In this document: piece by piece, positions 14,301 to 27,600 of the stretch
How the letters are laid out: every line of letters begins with the position of its first letter
Position numbering within the stretch: position 1 is the first letter of the stretch
Source of the DNA: Apostichopus japonicus
Lineage: Eukaryota; Echinodermata; Holothuroidea; Aspidochirotida; Stichopodidae
Assembly (NCBI RefSeq): GCF_037975245.1
Contig: NC_092571.1
Span: 21,253,917 to 21,317,916 of the forward strand
Reading direction: 5' to 3'
Length of the DNA stretch: 64,000 bases
The notes under the pieces: model-generated
Seen by the model: only the letters and a program-made list of their open reading frames with translations
What the model was told of the DNA's origin: nothing
Databases searched by the model: none
Program-made: the position numbers and the translations under genes

Positions 14301-16203
14301 TAGTTAATCCACCTAATATCTCAGTCCATACAGTGGCGCGATGGCTTGGCGCACTGTGCGAGCTGATGATCGAGACTCTATTTTGCATCCGTGGTTCGAA
14401 CCCCGGGTGATGACGTCTTTTGCCGATCTTTTACAGCAAGTGCCTACACGGGGAGCTGTAAGTATTAGTTAATCCACCTAATATCTCAGTCCATACAGTG
14501 GCGCGATGGCTTGGCGCACTGTGCGAGCTGATGATCGAGACTCTCTTTTGCATCCGTGGTTCGAACCCCGGGTGATGACGTCTTTTACAGCAAGTGCCTA
14601 CACGGGGAGCTGTAAGTATTAGTTAATCCACCTAACATCTCAGTCCATACAGTGGCGCGATGGCTTGGCGCACTGTGCGAGCTGATGATCGAGACTCTCT
14701 TTTGCATCCGTGGTTCGAACCCCGGGTGATGACGTCTTTTACAGCAAGTGCCTACACGGGGAGCTGTAAGTATTAGTTAATCCACCTAATATCTCAGTCC
14801 ATACAGTGGCGCGATGGCTTGGCGCACTGTGCGAGCTGATGATCGAGACTCTCTTTTGCATCCGTGGTTCGAACCCCGGGTGATGACGTCTTTTGCCGAT
14901 CTTTTACAGCAAGTGCCTACACGGGGAGCTGTAAGTATTAGTTAATCCACCTAATATCTCAGTCCATACAGTGGCGCGATGGCTTGGCGCACTGTGCGAG
15001 CTGATGATCGAGACTCTCTTTTGCATCCGTGGTTCGAACCCCGGGTGATGACGTCTTTTGCCGATCTTTTACAGCAAGTGCCTACACGGGGAGCTGTAAG
15101 TATTAGTTAATCCACCTAATATCTCAGTCCATACAGTGGCGCGATGGCTTGGCGCACTGTGCGAGCTGATGATCGAGACTCTCTTTTGCATCCGTGGTTC
15201 GAACCCCGGGTGATGACGTCTTTTACAGCAAGTGCCTACACGGGGAGCTGTAAGTATTAGTTAATCCACCTAACATCTCAGTCCATACAGTGGCGCGATG
15301 GCTTGGCGCACTGTGCGAGCTGATGATCGAGACTCTCTTTTGCATCCGTGGTTCGAACCCCGGGTGATGACGTCTTTTGCCGATCTTTTACAGCAAGTGC
15401 CTACACGGGGAGCTGTAAGTATTAGTTAATCCACCTAACATCTCAGTCCATACAGTGGCGCGATGGCTTGGCGCACTGTGCGAGCTGATGATCGAGACTC
15501 TCTTTTGCATCCGTGGTTCGAACCCCGGGTGATGACGTCTTTTGCCGATCTTTTACAGCAAGTGCCTACACGGGGAGCTGTAAGTATTAGTTAATCCACC
15601 TAATATCTCAGTCCATACAGTGGCGCGATGGCTTGGCGCACTGTGCGAGCTGATGATCGAGACTCTCTTTTGCATCCGTGGTTCGAACCCCGGGTGATGA
15701 CGTCTTTTGCCGATCTTTTACAGCAAGTGCCTACACGGGGAGCTGTAAGTATTAGTTAATCCACCTAATATCTCAGTCCATACAGTGGCGCGATGGCTTG
15801 GCGCACTGTGCGAGCTGATGATCGAGACTCTCTTTTGCATCCGTGGTTCGAACCACGGGTGATGACGTCTTTTGCCGATCTTTTACAGCAAGTGCCTACA
15901 CGGGGAGCTGTAAGTATTAGTTAATCCACCTAATATCTCAGTCCATACAGTGGCGCGATGGCTTGGCGCACTGTGCGAGCTGATGATCGAGACTCTCTTT
16001 TGCATCCGTGGTTCGAACCCCGGGTGATGACGTCTTTTGCCGATCTTTTACAGCAAGTGCCTACACGGGGAGCTGTAAGTATTAGTTAATCCACCTAATA
16101 TCTCAGTCCATACAGTGGCGCGATGGCTTGGCGCACTGTGCGAGCTGATGATCGAGACTCTCTTTTGCATCCGTGGTTCGAACCCCGGGTGATGACGTCT
16201 TTT

Positions 16204-18755
16204 ACAGCAAGTGCCTACACGGGGAGCTGTAAGTATTAGTTAATCCACCTAACATCTCAGTCCATACAGTGGCGCGATGGCTTGGCGCACTGTGCGAGCT
16301 GATGATCGAGACTCTCTTTTGCATCCGTGGTTCGAACCCCGGGTGATGACGTCTTTTACAGCAAGTGCCTACACGGGGAGCTGTAAGTATTAGTTAATCC
16401 ACCTAATATCTCAGTCCATACAGTGGCGCGATGGCTTGGCGCACTGTGCGAGCTGATGATCGAGACTCTCTTTTGCATCCGTGGTTCGAACCCCGGGTGA
16501 TGACGTCTTTTGCCGATCTTTTACAGCAAGTGCCTACACGGGGAGCTGTAAGTATTAGTTAATCCACCTAATATCTCAGTCCATACAGTGGCGCGATGGC
16601 TTGGCGCACTGTGCGAGCTGATGATCGAGACTCTCTTTTGCATCCGTGGTTCGAACCCCGGGTGATGACGTCTTTTGCCGATCTTTTACAGCAAGTGCCT
16701 ACACGGGGAGCTGTAAGTATTAGTTAATCCACCTAATATCTCAGTCCATACAGTGGCGCGATGGCTTGGCGCACTGTGCGAGCTGATGATCGAGACTCTC
16801 TTTTGCATCCGTGGTTCGAACCCCGGGTGATGACGTCTTTTACAGCAAGTGCCTACACGGGGAGCTGTAAGTATTAGTTAATCCACCTAACATCTCAGTC
16901 CATACAGTGGCGCGATGGCTTGGCGCACTGTGCGAGCTGATGATCGAGACTCTCTTTTGCATCCGTGGTTCGAACCCCGGGTGATGACGTCTTTTACAGC
17001 AAGTGCCTACACGGGGAGCTGTAAGTATTAGTTAATCCACCTAATATCTCAGTCCATACAGTGGCGCGATGGCTTGGCGCACTGTGCGAGCTGATGATCG
17101 AGACTCTCTTTTGCATCCGTGGTTCGAACCCCGGGTGATGACGTCTTTTGCCGATCTTTTACAGCAAGTGCCTACACGGGGAGCTGTAAGTATTAGTTAA
17201 TCCACCTAATATCTCAGTCCATACAGTGGCGCGATGGCTTGGCGCACTGTGCGAGCTGATGATCGAGACTCTCTTTTGCATCCGTGGTTCGAACCCCGGG
17301 TGATGACGTCTTTTGCCGATCTTTTACAGCAAGTGCCTACACGGGGAGCTGTAAGTATTAGTTAATCCACCTAATATCTCAGTCCATACAGTGGCGCGAT
17401 GGCTTGGCGCACTGTGCGAGCTGATGATCGAGACTCTCTTTTGCATCCGTGGTTCGAACCCCGGGTGATGACGTCTTTTACAGCAAGTGCCTACACGGGG
17501 AGCTGTAAGTATTAGTTAATCCACCTAACATCTCAGTCCATACAGTGGCGCGATGGCTTGGCGCACTGTGCGAGCTGATGATCGAGACTCTCTTTTGCAT
17601 CCGTGGTTCGAACCCCGGGTGATGACGTCTTTTGCCGATCTTTTACAGCAAGTGCCTACACGGGGAGCTGTAAGTATTAGTTAATCCACCTAACATCTCA
17701 GTCCATACAGTGGCGCGATGGCTTGGCGCACTGTGCGAGCTGATGATCGAGACTCTCTTTTGCATCCGTGGTTCGAACCCCGGGTGATGACGTCTTTTAC
17801 AGCAAGTGCCTACACGGGGAGCTGTAAGTATTAGTTAATCCACCTAATATCTCAGTCCATACAGTGGCGCGATGGCTTGGCGCACTGTGCGAGCTGATGA
17901 TCGAGACTCTCTTTTGCATCCGTGGTTCGAACCCCGGGTGATGACGTCTTTTGCCGATCTTTTACAGCAAGTGCCTACACGGGGAGCTGTAAGTATTAGT
18001 TAATCCACCTAATATCTCAGTCCATACAGTGGCGCGATGGCTTGGCGCACTGTGCGAGCTGATGATCGAGACTCTCTTTTGCATCCGTGGTTCGAACCCC
18101 GGGTGATGACGTCTTTTACAGCAAGTGCCTACACGGGGAGCTGTAAGTATTAGTTAATCCACCTAACATCTCAGTCCATACAGTGGCGCGATGGCTTGGC
18201 GCACTGTGCGAGCTGATGATCGAGACTCTCTTTTGCATCCGTGGTTCGAACCCCGGGTGATGACGTCTTTTACAGCAAGTGCCTACACGGGGAGCTGTAA
18301 GTATTAGTTAATCCACCTAATATCTCAGTCCATACAGTGGCGCGATGGCTTGGCGCACTGTGCGAGCTGATGATCGAGACTCTCTTTTGCATCCGTGGTT
18401 CGAACCCCGGGTGATGACGTCTTTTGCCGATCTTTTACAGCAAGTGCCTACACGGGGAGCTGTAAGTATTAGTTAATCCACCTAATATCTCAGTCCATAC
18501 AGTGGCGCGATGGCTTGGCGCACTGTGCGAGCTGATGATCGAGACTCTCTTTTGCATCCGTGGTTCGAACCCCGGGTGATGACGTCTTTTGCCGATCTTT
18601 TACAGCAAGTGCCTACACGGGGAGCTGTAAGTATTAGTTAATCCACCTAATATCTCAGTCCATACAGTGGCGCGATGGCTTGGCGCACTGTGCGAGCTGA
18701 TGATCGAGACTCTCTTTTGCATCCGTGGTTCGAACCCCGGGTGATGACGTCTTTT
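16204..18755 (+). repeat. Four consecutive 638-bp tetramers
   Basis: Tetramers start at 16204, 16842, 17480 and 18118. The first, second and fourth are [S-C][S-T][L-T][L-T]; the third is [S-C][L-C][S-T][L-T]. All are 638 bp because each holds two S and two L units. This is a multimeric higher-order repeat comparable in logic to alpha-satellite HORs, though less regular. Confidence 0.88.
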
Positions 18756-19228
18756 ACAGCAAGTGCCTACACGGGGAGCTGTAAGTATTAGTTAATCCAC
18801 CTAACATCTCAGTCCATACAGTGGCGCGATGGCTTGGCGCACTGTGCGAGCTGATGATCGAGACTCTCTTTTGCATCCGTGGTTCGAACCCCGGGTGATG
18901 ACGTCTTTTACAGCAAGTGCCTACACGGGGAGCTGTAAGTATTAGTTAATCCACCTAATATCTCAGTCCATACAGTGGCGCGATGGCTTGGCGCACTGTG
19001 CGAGCTGATGATCGAGACTCTCTTTTGCATCCGTGGTTCGAACCCCGGGTGATGACGTCTTTTGCCGATCTTTTACAGCAAGTGCCTACACGGGGAGCTG
19101 TAAGTATTAGTTAATCCACCTAATATCTCAGTCCATACAGTGGCGCGATGGCTTGGCGCACTGTGCGAGCTGATGATCGAGACTCTCTTTTGCATCCGTG
19201 GTTCGAACCCCGGGTGATGACGTCTTTT

Positions 19229-20504
19229 ACAGCAAGTGCCTACACGGGGAGCTGTAAGTATTAGTTAATCCACCTAACATCTCAGTCCATACAGTGGCGC
19301 GATGGCTTGGCGCACTGTGCGAGCTGATGATCGAGACTCTCTTTTGCATCCGTGGTTCGAACCCCGGGTGATGACGTCTTTTGCCGATCTTTTACAGCAA
19401 GTGCCTACACGGGGAGCTGTAAGTATTAGTTAATCCACCTAACATCTCAGTCCATACAGTGGCGCGATGGCTTGGCGCACTGTGCGAGCTGATGATCGAG
19501 ACTCTCTTTTGCATCCGTGGTTCGAACCCCGGGTGATGACGTCTTTTACAGCAAGTGCCTACACGGGGAGCTGTAAGTATTAGTTAATCCACCTAATATC
19601 TCAGTCCATACAGTGGCGCGATGGCTTGGCGCACTGTGCGAGCTGATGATCGAGACTCTCTTTTGCATCCGTGGTTCGAACCCCGGGTGATGACGTCTTT
19701 TGCCGATCTTTTACAGCAAGTGCCTACACGGGGAGCTGTAAGTATTAGTTAATCCACCTAATATCTCAGTCCATACAGTGGCGCGATGGCTTGGCGCACT
19801 GTGCGAGCTGATGATCGAGACTCTCTTTTGCATCCGTGGTTCGAACCCCGGGTGATGACGTCTTTTACAGCAAGTGCCTACACGGGGAGCTGTAAGTATT
19901 AGTTAATCCACCTAACATCTCAGTCCATACAGTGGCGCGATGGCTTGGCGCACTGTGCGAGCTGATGATCGAGACTCTCTTTTGCATCCGTGGTTCGAAC
20001 CCCGGGTGATGACGTCTTTTGCCGATCTTTTACAGCAAGTGCCTACACGGGGAGCTGTAAGTATTAGTTAATCCACCTAACATCTCAGTCCATACAGTGG
20101 CGCGATGGCTTGGCGCACTGTGCGAGCTGATGATCGAGACTCTCTTTTGCATCCGTGGTTCGAACCCCGGGTGATGACGTCTTTTACAGCAAGTGCCTAC
20201 ACGGGGAGCTGTAAGTATTAGTTAATCCACCTAATATCTCAGTCCATACAGTGGCGCGATGGCTTGGCGCACTGTGCGAGCTGATGATCGAGACTCTCTT
20301 TTGCATCCGTGGTTCGAACCCCGGGTGATGACGTCTTTTGCCGATCTTTTACAGCAAGTGCCTACACGGGGAGCTGTAAGTATTAGTTAATCCACCTAAT
20401 ATCTCAGTCCATACAGTGGCGCGATGGCTTGGCGCACTGTGCGAGCTGATGATCGAGACTCTCTTTTGCATCCGTGGTTCGAACCCCGGGTGATGACGTC
20501 TTTT
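19229..20504 (+). repeat. Two 638-bp tetramers [S-C][L-C][S-T][L-T]
   Basis: Starts at 19229 and 19867; the next S-C unit follows at 20505. The order of junction and position-61 states is identical in both. Confidence 0.87.
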
Positions 20505-20649
20505 ACAGCAAGTGCCTACACGGGGAGCTGTAAGTATTAGTTAATCCACCTAACATCTCAGTCCATACAGTGGCGCGATGGCTTGGCGCACTGTGCGAGC
20601 TGATGATCGAGACTCTCTTTTGCATCCGTGGTTCGAACCCCGGGTGATG

Positions 20650-21640
20650 ACGTCTTTTGCCGATCTTTTACAGCAAGTGCCTACACGGGGAGCTGTAAGT
20701 ATTAGTTAATCCACCTAATATCCCAGTCCATACAGTGGCGCGATGGCTTGGCGCACTGTGCGAGCTGATGATCGAGACTCTCTTTTGCATCCGTGGTTCG
20801 AACCCCGGGTGATGACGTCTTTTGCCGATCTTTTACAGCAAGTGCCTACACGGGGAGCTGTAAGTATTAGTTAATCCACCTAATATCTCAGTCCATACAG
20901 TGGCGCGATGGCTTGGCGCACTGTGCGAGCTGATGATCGAGACTCTCTTTTGCATCCGTGGTTCGAACCCCGGGTGATGACGTCTTTTGCCGATCTTTTA
21001 CAGCAAGTGCCTACACGGGGAGCTGTAAGTATTAGTTAATCCACCTAATATCTCAGTCCATACAGTGGCGCGATGGCTTGGCGCACTGTGCGAGCTGATG
21101 ATCGAGACTCTCTTTTGCATCCGTGGTTCGAACCCCGGGTGATAACGTCTTTTGCCGATCTTTTACAGCAAGTGCCTACACGGGGAGCTGTAAGTATTAG
21201 TTAATCCACCTAATATCTCAGTCCATACAGTGGCGCGATGGCTTGGCGCACTGTGCGAGCTGATGATCGAGACTCTCTTTTGCATCCGTGGTTCGAACCC
21301 CGGGTGATGACGTCTTTTGCCGATCTTTTACAGCAAGTGCCTACACGGGGAGCTGTAAGTATTAGTTAATCCACCTAATATCTCAGTCCATACAGTGGCG
21401 CGATGGCTTGGCGCACTGTGCGAGCTGATGATCGAGACTCTCTTTTGCATCCGTGGTTCGAACCCCGGGTGATGACGTCTTTTGCCGATCTTTTACAGCA
21501 AGTGCCTACACGGGGAGCTGTAAGTATTAGTTAATCCACCTAATATCTCAGTCCATACAGTGGCGCGATGGCTTGGCGCACTGTGCGAGCTGATGATCGA
21601 GACTCTCTTTTGCATCCGTGGTTCGAACCCCGGGTGATGA
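20650..21640 (+). repeat. Run of six long T-type monomers
   Basis: Approximate bounds. Six successive L-T units, the first with ATCCCAGT (C at 20723) and the third with GATAACGTC. Similar L-T runs headed by the same ATCCC variant begin near 23090, 29470 and 36235, and look like a dispersed higher-order module distinct from the 638-bp tetramers. Confidence 0.75.
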
Positions 21641-24600
21641 CGTCTTTTACAGCAAGTGCCTACACGGGGAGCTGTAAGTATTAGTTAATCCACCTAACAT
21701 CTCAGTCCATACAGTGGCGCGATGGCTTGGCGCACTGTGCGAGCTGATGATCGAGACTCTCTTTTGCATCCGTGGTTCGAACCCCGGGTGATGACGTCTT
21801 TTACAGCAAGTGCCTACACGGGGAGCTGTAAGTATTAGTTAATCCACCTAATATCTCAGTCCATACAGTGGCGCGATGGCTTGGCGCACTGTGCGAGCTG
21901 ATGATCGAGACTCTCTTTTGCATCCGTGGTTCGAACCCCGGGTGATGACGTCTTTTGCCGATCTTTTACAGCAAGTGCCTACACGGGGAGCTGTAAGTAT
22001 TAGTTAATCCACCTAATATCTCAGTCCATACAGTGGCGCGATGGCTTGGCGCACTGTGCGAGCTGATGATCGAGACTCTCTTTTGCATCCGTGGTTCGAA
22101 CCCCGGGTGATGACGTCTTTTGCCGATCTTTTACAGCAAGTGCCTACACGGGGAGCTGTAAGTATTAGTTAATCCACCTAATATCTCAGTCCATACAGTG
22201 GCGCGATGGCTTGGCGCACTGTGCGAGCTGATGATCGAGACTCTCTTTTGCATCCGTGGTTCGAACCCCGGGTGATGACGTCTTTTGCCGATCTTTTACA
22301 GCAAGTGCCTACACGGGGAGCTGTAAGTATTAGTTAATCCACCTAATATCTCAGTCCATACAGTGGCGCGATGGCTTGGCGCACTGTGCGAGCTGATGAT
22401 CGAGACTCTCTTTTGCATCCGTGGTTCGAACCCCGGGTGATGACGTCTTTTGCCGATCTTTTACAGCAAGTGCCTACACGGGGAGCTGTAAGTATTAGTT
22501 AATCCACCTAATATCTCAGTCCATACAGTGGCGCGATGGCTTGGCGCACTGTGCGAGCTGATGATCGAGACTCTCTTTTGCATCCGTGGTTCGAACCCCG
22601 GGTGATGACGTCTTTTACAGCAAGTGCCTACACGGGGAGCTGTAAGTATTAGTTAATCCACCTAACATCTCAGTCCATACAGTGGCGCGATGGCTTGGCG
22701 CACTGTGCGAGCTGATGATCGAGACTCTCTTTTGCATCCGTGGTTCGAACCCCGGGTGATGACGTCTTTTGCCGATCTTTTACAGCAAGTGCCTACACGG
22801 GGAGCTGTAAGTATTAGTTAATCCACCTAACATCTCAGTCCATACAGTGGCGCGATGGCTTGGCGCACTGTGCGAGCTGATGATCGAGACTCTCTTTTGC
22901 ATCCGTGGTTCGAACCCCGGGCGATGACGTCTTTTACAGCAAGTGCCTACACGGGGAGCTGTAAGTATTAGTTAATCCACCTAATATCTCAGTCCATACA
23001 GTGGCGCGATGGCTTGGCGCACTGTGCGAGCTGATGATCGAGACTCTCTATTGCATCCGTGGTTCGAACCCCGGGTGATGACGTCTTTTGCCGATCTTTT
23101 ACAGCAAGTGCCTACACGGGGAGCTGTAAGTATTAGTTAATCCACCTAATATCCCAGTCCATACAGTGGCGCGATGGCTTGGCGCACTGTGCGAGCTGAT
23201 GATCGAGACTCTCTTTTGCATCCGTGGTTCGAACCCCGGGTGATGACGTCTTTTGCCGATCTTTTACAGCAAGTGCCTACACGGGGAGCTGTAAGTATTA
23301 GTTAATCCACCTAATATCTCAGTCCATACAGTGGCGCGATGGCTTGGCGCACTGTGCGAGCTGATGATCGAGACTCTCTTTTGCATCCGTGGTTCGAACC
23401 CCGGGTGATGACGTCTTTTGCCGATCTTTTACAGCAAGTGCCTACACGGGGAGCTGTAAGTATTAGTTAATCCACCTAATATCTCAGTCCATACAGTGGC
23501 GCGATGGCTTGGCGCACTGTGCGAGCTGATGATCGAGACTCTCTTTTGCATCCGTGGTTCGAACCCCGGGTGATGACGTCTTTTGCCGATCTTTTACAGC
23601 AAGTGCCTACACGGGGAGCTGTAAGTATTAGTTAATCCACCTAATATCTCAGTCCATACAGTGGCGCGATGGCTTCGCGCACTGTGCGAGCTGATGATCG
23701 AGACTCTCTTTTGCATCCGTGGTTCGAACCCCGGGTGATGACGTCTTTTACAGCAAGTGCCTACACGGGGAGCTGTAAGTATTAGTTAATCCACCTAACA
23801 TCTCAGTCCATACAGTGGCGCGATGGCTTGGCGCACTGTGCGAGCTGATGATCGAGACTCTCTTTTGCATCCGTGGTTCGAACCCCGGGTGATGACGTCT
23901 TTTACAGCAAGTGCCTACACGGGGAGCTGTAAGTATTAGTTAATCCACCTAATATCTCAGTCCATACAGTGGCGCGATGGCTTGGCGCACTGTGCGAGCT
24001 GATGATCGAGACTCTCTTTTGCATCCGTGGTTCGAACCCCGGGTGATGACGTCTTTTACAGCAAGTGCCTACACGGGGAGCTGTAAGTATTAGTTAATCC
24101 ACCTAATATCTCAGTCCATACAGTGGCGCGATGGCTTGGCGCACTGTGCGAGCTGATGATCGAGACTCTCTTTTGCATCCGTGGTTCGAACCCCGGGTGA
24201 TGACGTCTTTTGCCGATCTTTTACAGCAAGTGCCTACACGGGGAGCTGTAAGTATTAGTTAATCCACCTAATATCTCAGTCCATACAGTGGCGCGATGGC
24301 TTGGCGCACTGTGCGAGCTGATGATCGAGACTCTCTTTTGCATCCGTGGTTCGAACCCCGGGTGATGACGTCTTTTACAGCAAGTGCCTACACGGGGAGC
24401 TGTAAGTATTAGTTAATCCACCTAACATCTCAGTCCATACAGTGGCGCGATGGCTTGGCGCACTGTGCGAGCTGATGATCGAGACTCTCTTTTGCATCCG
24501 TGGTTCGAACCCCGGGTGATGACGTCTTTTGCCGATCTTTTACAGCAAGTGCCTACACGGGGAGCTGTAAGTATTAGTTAATCCACCTAACATCTCAGTC

Positions 24601-27600
24601 CATACAGTGGCGCGATGGCTTGGCGCACTGTGCGAGCTGATGATCGAGACTCTCTTTTGCATCCGTGGTTCGAACCCCGGGTGATGACGTCTTTTACAGC
24701 AAGTGCCTACACGGGGAGCTGTAAGTATTAGTTAATCCACCTAATATCTCAGTCCATACAGTGGCGCGATGGCTTGGCGCACTGTGCGAGCTGATGATCG
24801 AGACTCTCTTTTGCATCCGTGGTTCGAACCCCGGGTGATGACGTCTTTTACAGCAAGTGCCTACACGGGGAGCTGTAAGTATTAGTTAATCCACCTAACA
24901 TCTCAGTCCATACAGTGGCGCGATGGCTTGGCGCACTGTGCGAGCTGATGATCGAGACTCTCTTTTGCATCCGTGGTTCGAACCCCGGGTGATGACGTCT
25001 TTTACAGCAAGTGCCTACACGGGGAGCTGTAAGTATTAGTTAATCCACCTAATATCTCAGTCCATACAGTGGCGCGATGGCTTGGCGCACTGTGCGAGCT
25101 GATGATCGAGACTCTCTTTTGCATCCGTGGTTCGAACCCCGGGTGATGACGTCTTTTGCCGATCTTTTACAGCAAGTGCCTACACGGGGAGCTGTAAGTA
25201 TTAGTTAATCCACCTAATATCTCAGTCCATACAGTGGCGCGATGGCTTGGCGCACTGTGCGAGCTGATGATCGAGACTCTCTTTTGCATCCGTGGTTCGA
25301 ACCCCGGGTGATGACGTCTTTTACAGCAAGTGCCTACACGGGGAGCTGTAAGTATTAGTTAATCCACCTAACATCTCAGTCCATACAGTGGCGCGATGGC
25401 TTGGCGCACTGTGCGAGCTGATGATCGAGACTCTCTTTTGCATCCGTGGTTCGAACCCCGGGTGATGACGTCTTTTGCCGATCTTTTACAGCAAGTGCCT
25501 ACACGGGGAGCTGTAAGTATTAGTTAATCCACCTAACATCTCAGTCCATACAGTGGCGCGATGGCTTGGCGCACTGTGCGAGCTGATGATCGAGACTCTC
25601 TTTTGCATCCGTGGTTCGAACCCCGGGTGATGACGTCTTTTACAGCAAGTGCCTACACGGGGAGCTGTAAGTATTAGTTAATCCACCTAATATCTCAGTC
25701 CATACAGTGGCGCGATGGCTTGGCGCACTGTGCGAGCTGATGATCGAGACTCTCTTTTGCATCCGTGGTTCGAACCCCGGGTGATGACGTCTTTTGCCGA
25801 TCTTTTACAGCAAGTGCCTACACGGGGAGCTGTAAGTATTAGTTAATCCACCTAACATCTCAGTCCATACAGTGGCGCGATGGCTTGGCGCACTGTGCGA
25901 GCTGATGATCGAGACTCTCTTTTGCATCCGTGGTTCGAACCCCGGGTGATGACGTCTTTTACAGCAAGTGCCTACACGGGGAGCTGTAAGTATTAGTTAA
26001 TCCACCTAATATCTCAGTCCATACAGTGGCGCGATGGCTTGGCGCACTGTGCGAGCTGATGATCGAGACTCTCTTTTGCATCCGTGGTTCGAACCCCGGG
26101 TGATGACGTCTTTTGCCGATCTTTTACAGCAAGTGCCTACACGGGGAGCTGTAAGTATTAGTTAATCCACCTAATATCTCAGTCCATACAGTGGCGCGAT
26201 GGCTTGGCGCACTGTGCGAGCTGATGATCGAGACTCTCTTTTGCATCCGTGGTTCGAACCCCGGGTGATGACGTCTTTTGCCGATCTTTTACAGCAAGTG
26301 CCTACACGGGGAGCTGTAAGTATTAGTTAATCCACCTAATATCTCAGTCCATACAGTGGCGCGATGGCTTGGCGCACTGTGCGAGCTGATGATCGAGACT
26401 CTCTTTTGCATCCGTGGTTCGAACCCCGGGTGATGACGTCTTTTACAGCAAGTGCCTACACGGGGAGCTGTAAGTATTAGTTAATCCACCTAACATCTCA
26501 GTCCATACAGTGGCGCGATGGCTTGGCGCACTGTGCGAGCTGATGATCGAGACTCTCTTTTGCATCCGTGGTTCGAACCCCGGGTGATGACGTCTTTTAC
26601 AGCAAGTGCCTACACGGGGAGCTGTAAGTATTAGTTAATCCACCTAATATCTCAGTCCATACAGTGGCGCGATGGCTTGGCGCACTGTGCGAGCTGATGA
26701 TCGAGACTCTCTTTTGCATCCGTGGTTCGAACCCCGGGTGATGACGTCTTTTGCCGATCTTTTACAGCAAGTGCCTACACGGGGAGCTGTAAGTATTAGT
26801 TAATCCACCTAATATCTCAGTCCATACAGTGGCGCGATGGCTTGGCGCACTGTGCGAGCTGATGATCGAGACTCTCTTTTGCATCCGTGGTTCGAACCCC
26901 GGGTGATGACGTCTTTTACAGCAAGTGCCTACACGGGGAGCTGTAAGTATTAGTTAATCCACCTAACATCTCAGTCCATACAGTGGCGCGATGGCTTGGC
27001 GCACTGTGCGAGCTGATGATCGAGACTCTCTTTTGCATCCGTGGTTCGAACCCCGGGTGATGACGTCTTTTGCCGATCTTTTACAGCAAGTGCCTACACG
27101 GGGAGCTGTAAGTATTAGTTAATCCACCTAACATCTCAGTCCATACAGTGGCGCGATGGCTTGGCGCACTGTGCGAGCTGATGATCGAGACTCTCTTTTG
27201 CATCCGTGGTTCGAACCCCGGGTGATGACGTCTTTTACAGCAAGTGCCTACACGGGGAGCTGTAAGTATTAGTTAATCCACCTAATATCTCAGTCCATAC
27301 AGTGGCGCGATGGCTTGGCGCACTGTGCGAGCTGATGATCGAGACTCTCTTTTGCATCCGTGGTTCGAACCCCGGGTGATGACGTCTTTTGCCGATCTTT
27401 TACAGCAAGTGCCTACACGGGGAGCTGTAAGTATTAGTTAATCCACCTAATATCTCAGTCCTTACAGTGGCGCGATGGCTTGGCGCACTGTGCGAGCTGA
27501 TGATCGAGACTCTCTTTTGCATCCGTGGTTCGAACCCCGGGTGATGACGTCTTTTACAGCAAGTGCCTACACGGGGAGCTGTAAGTATTAGTTAATCCAC

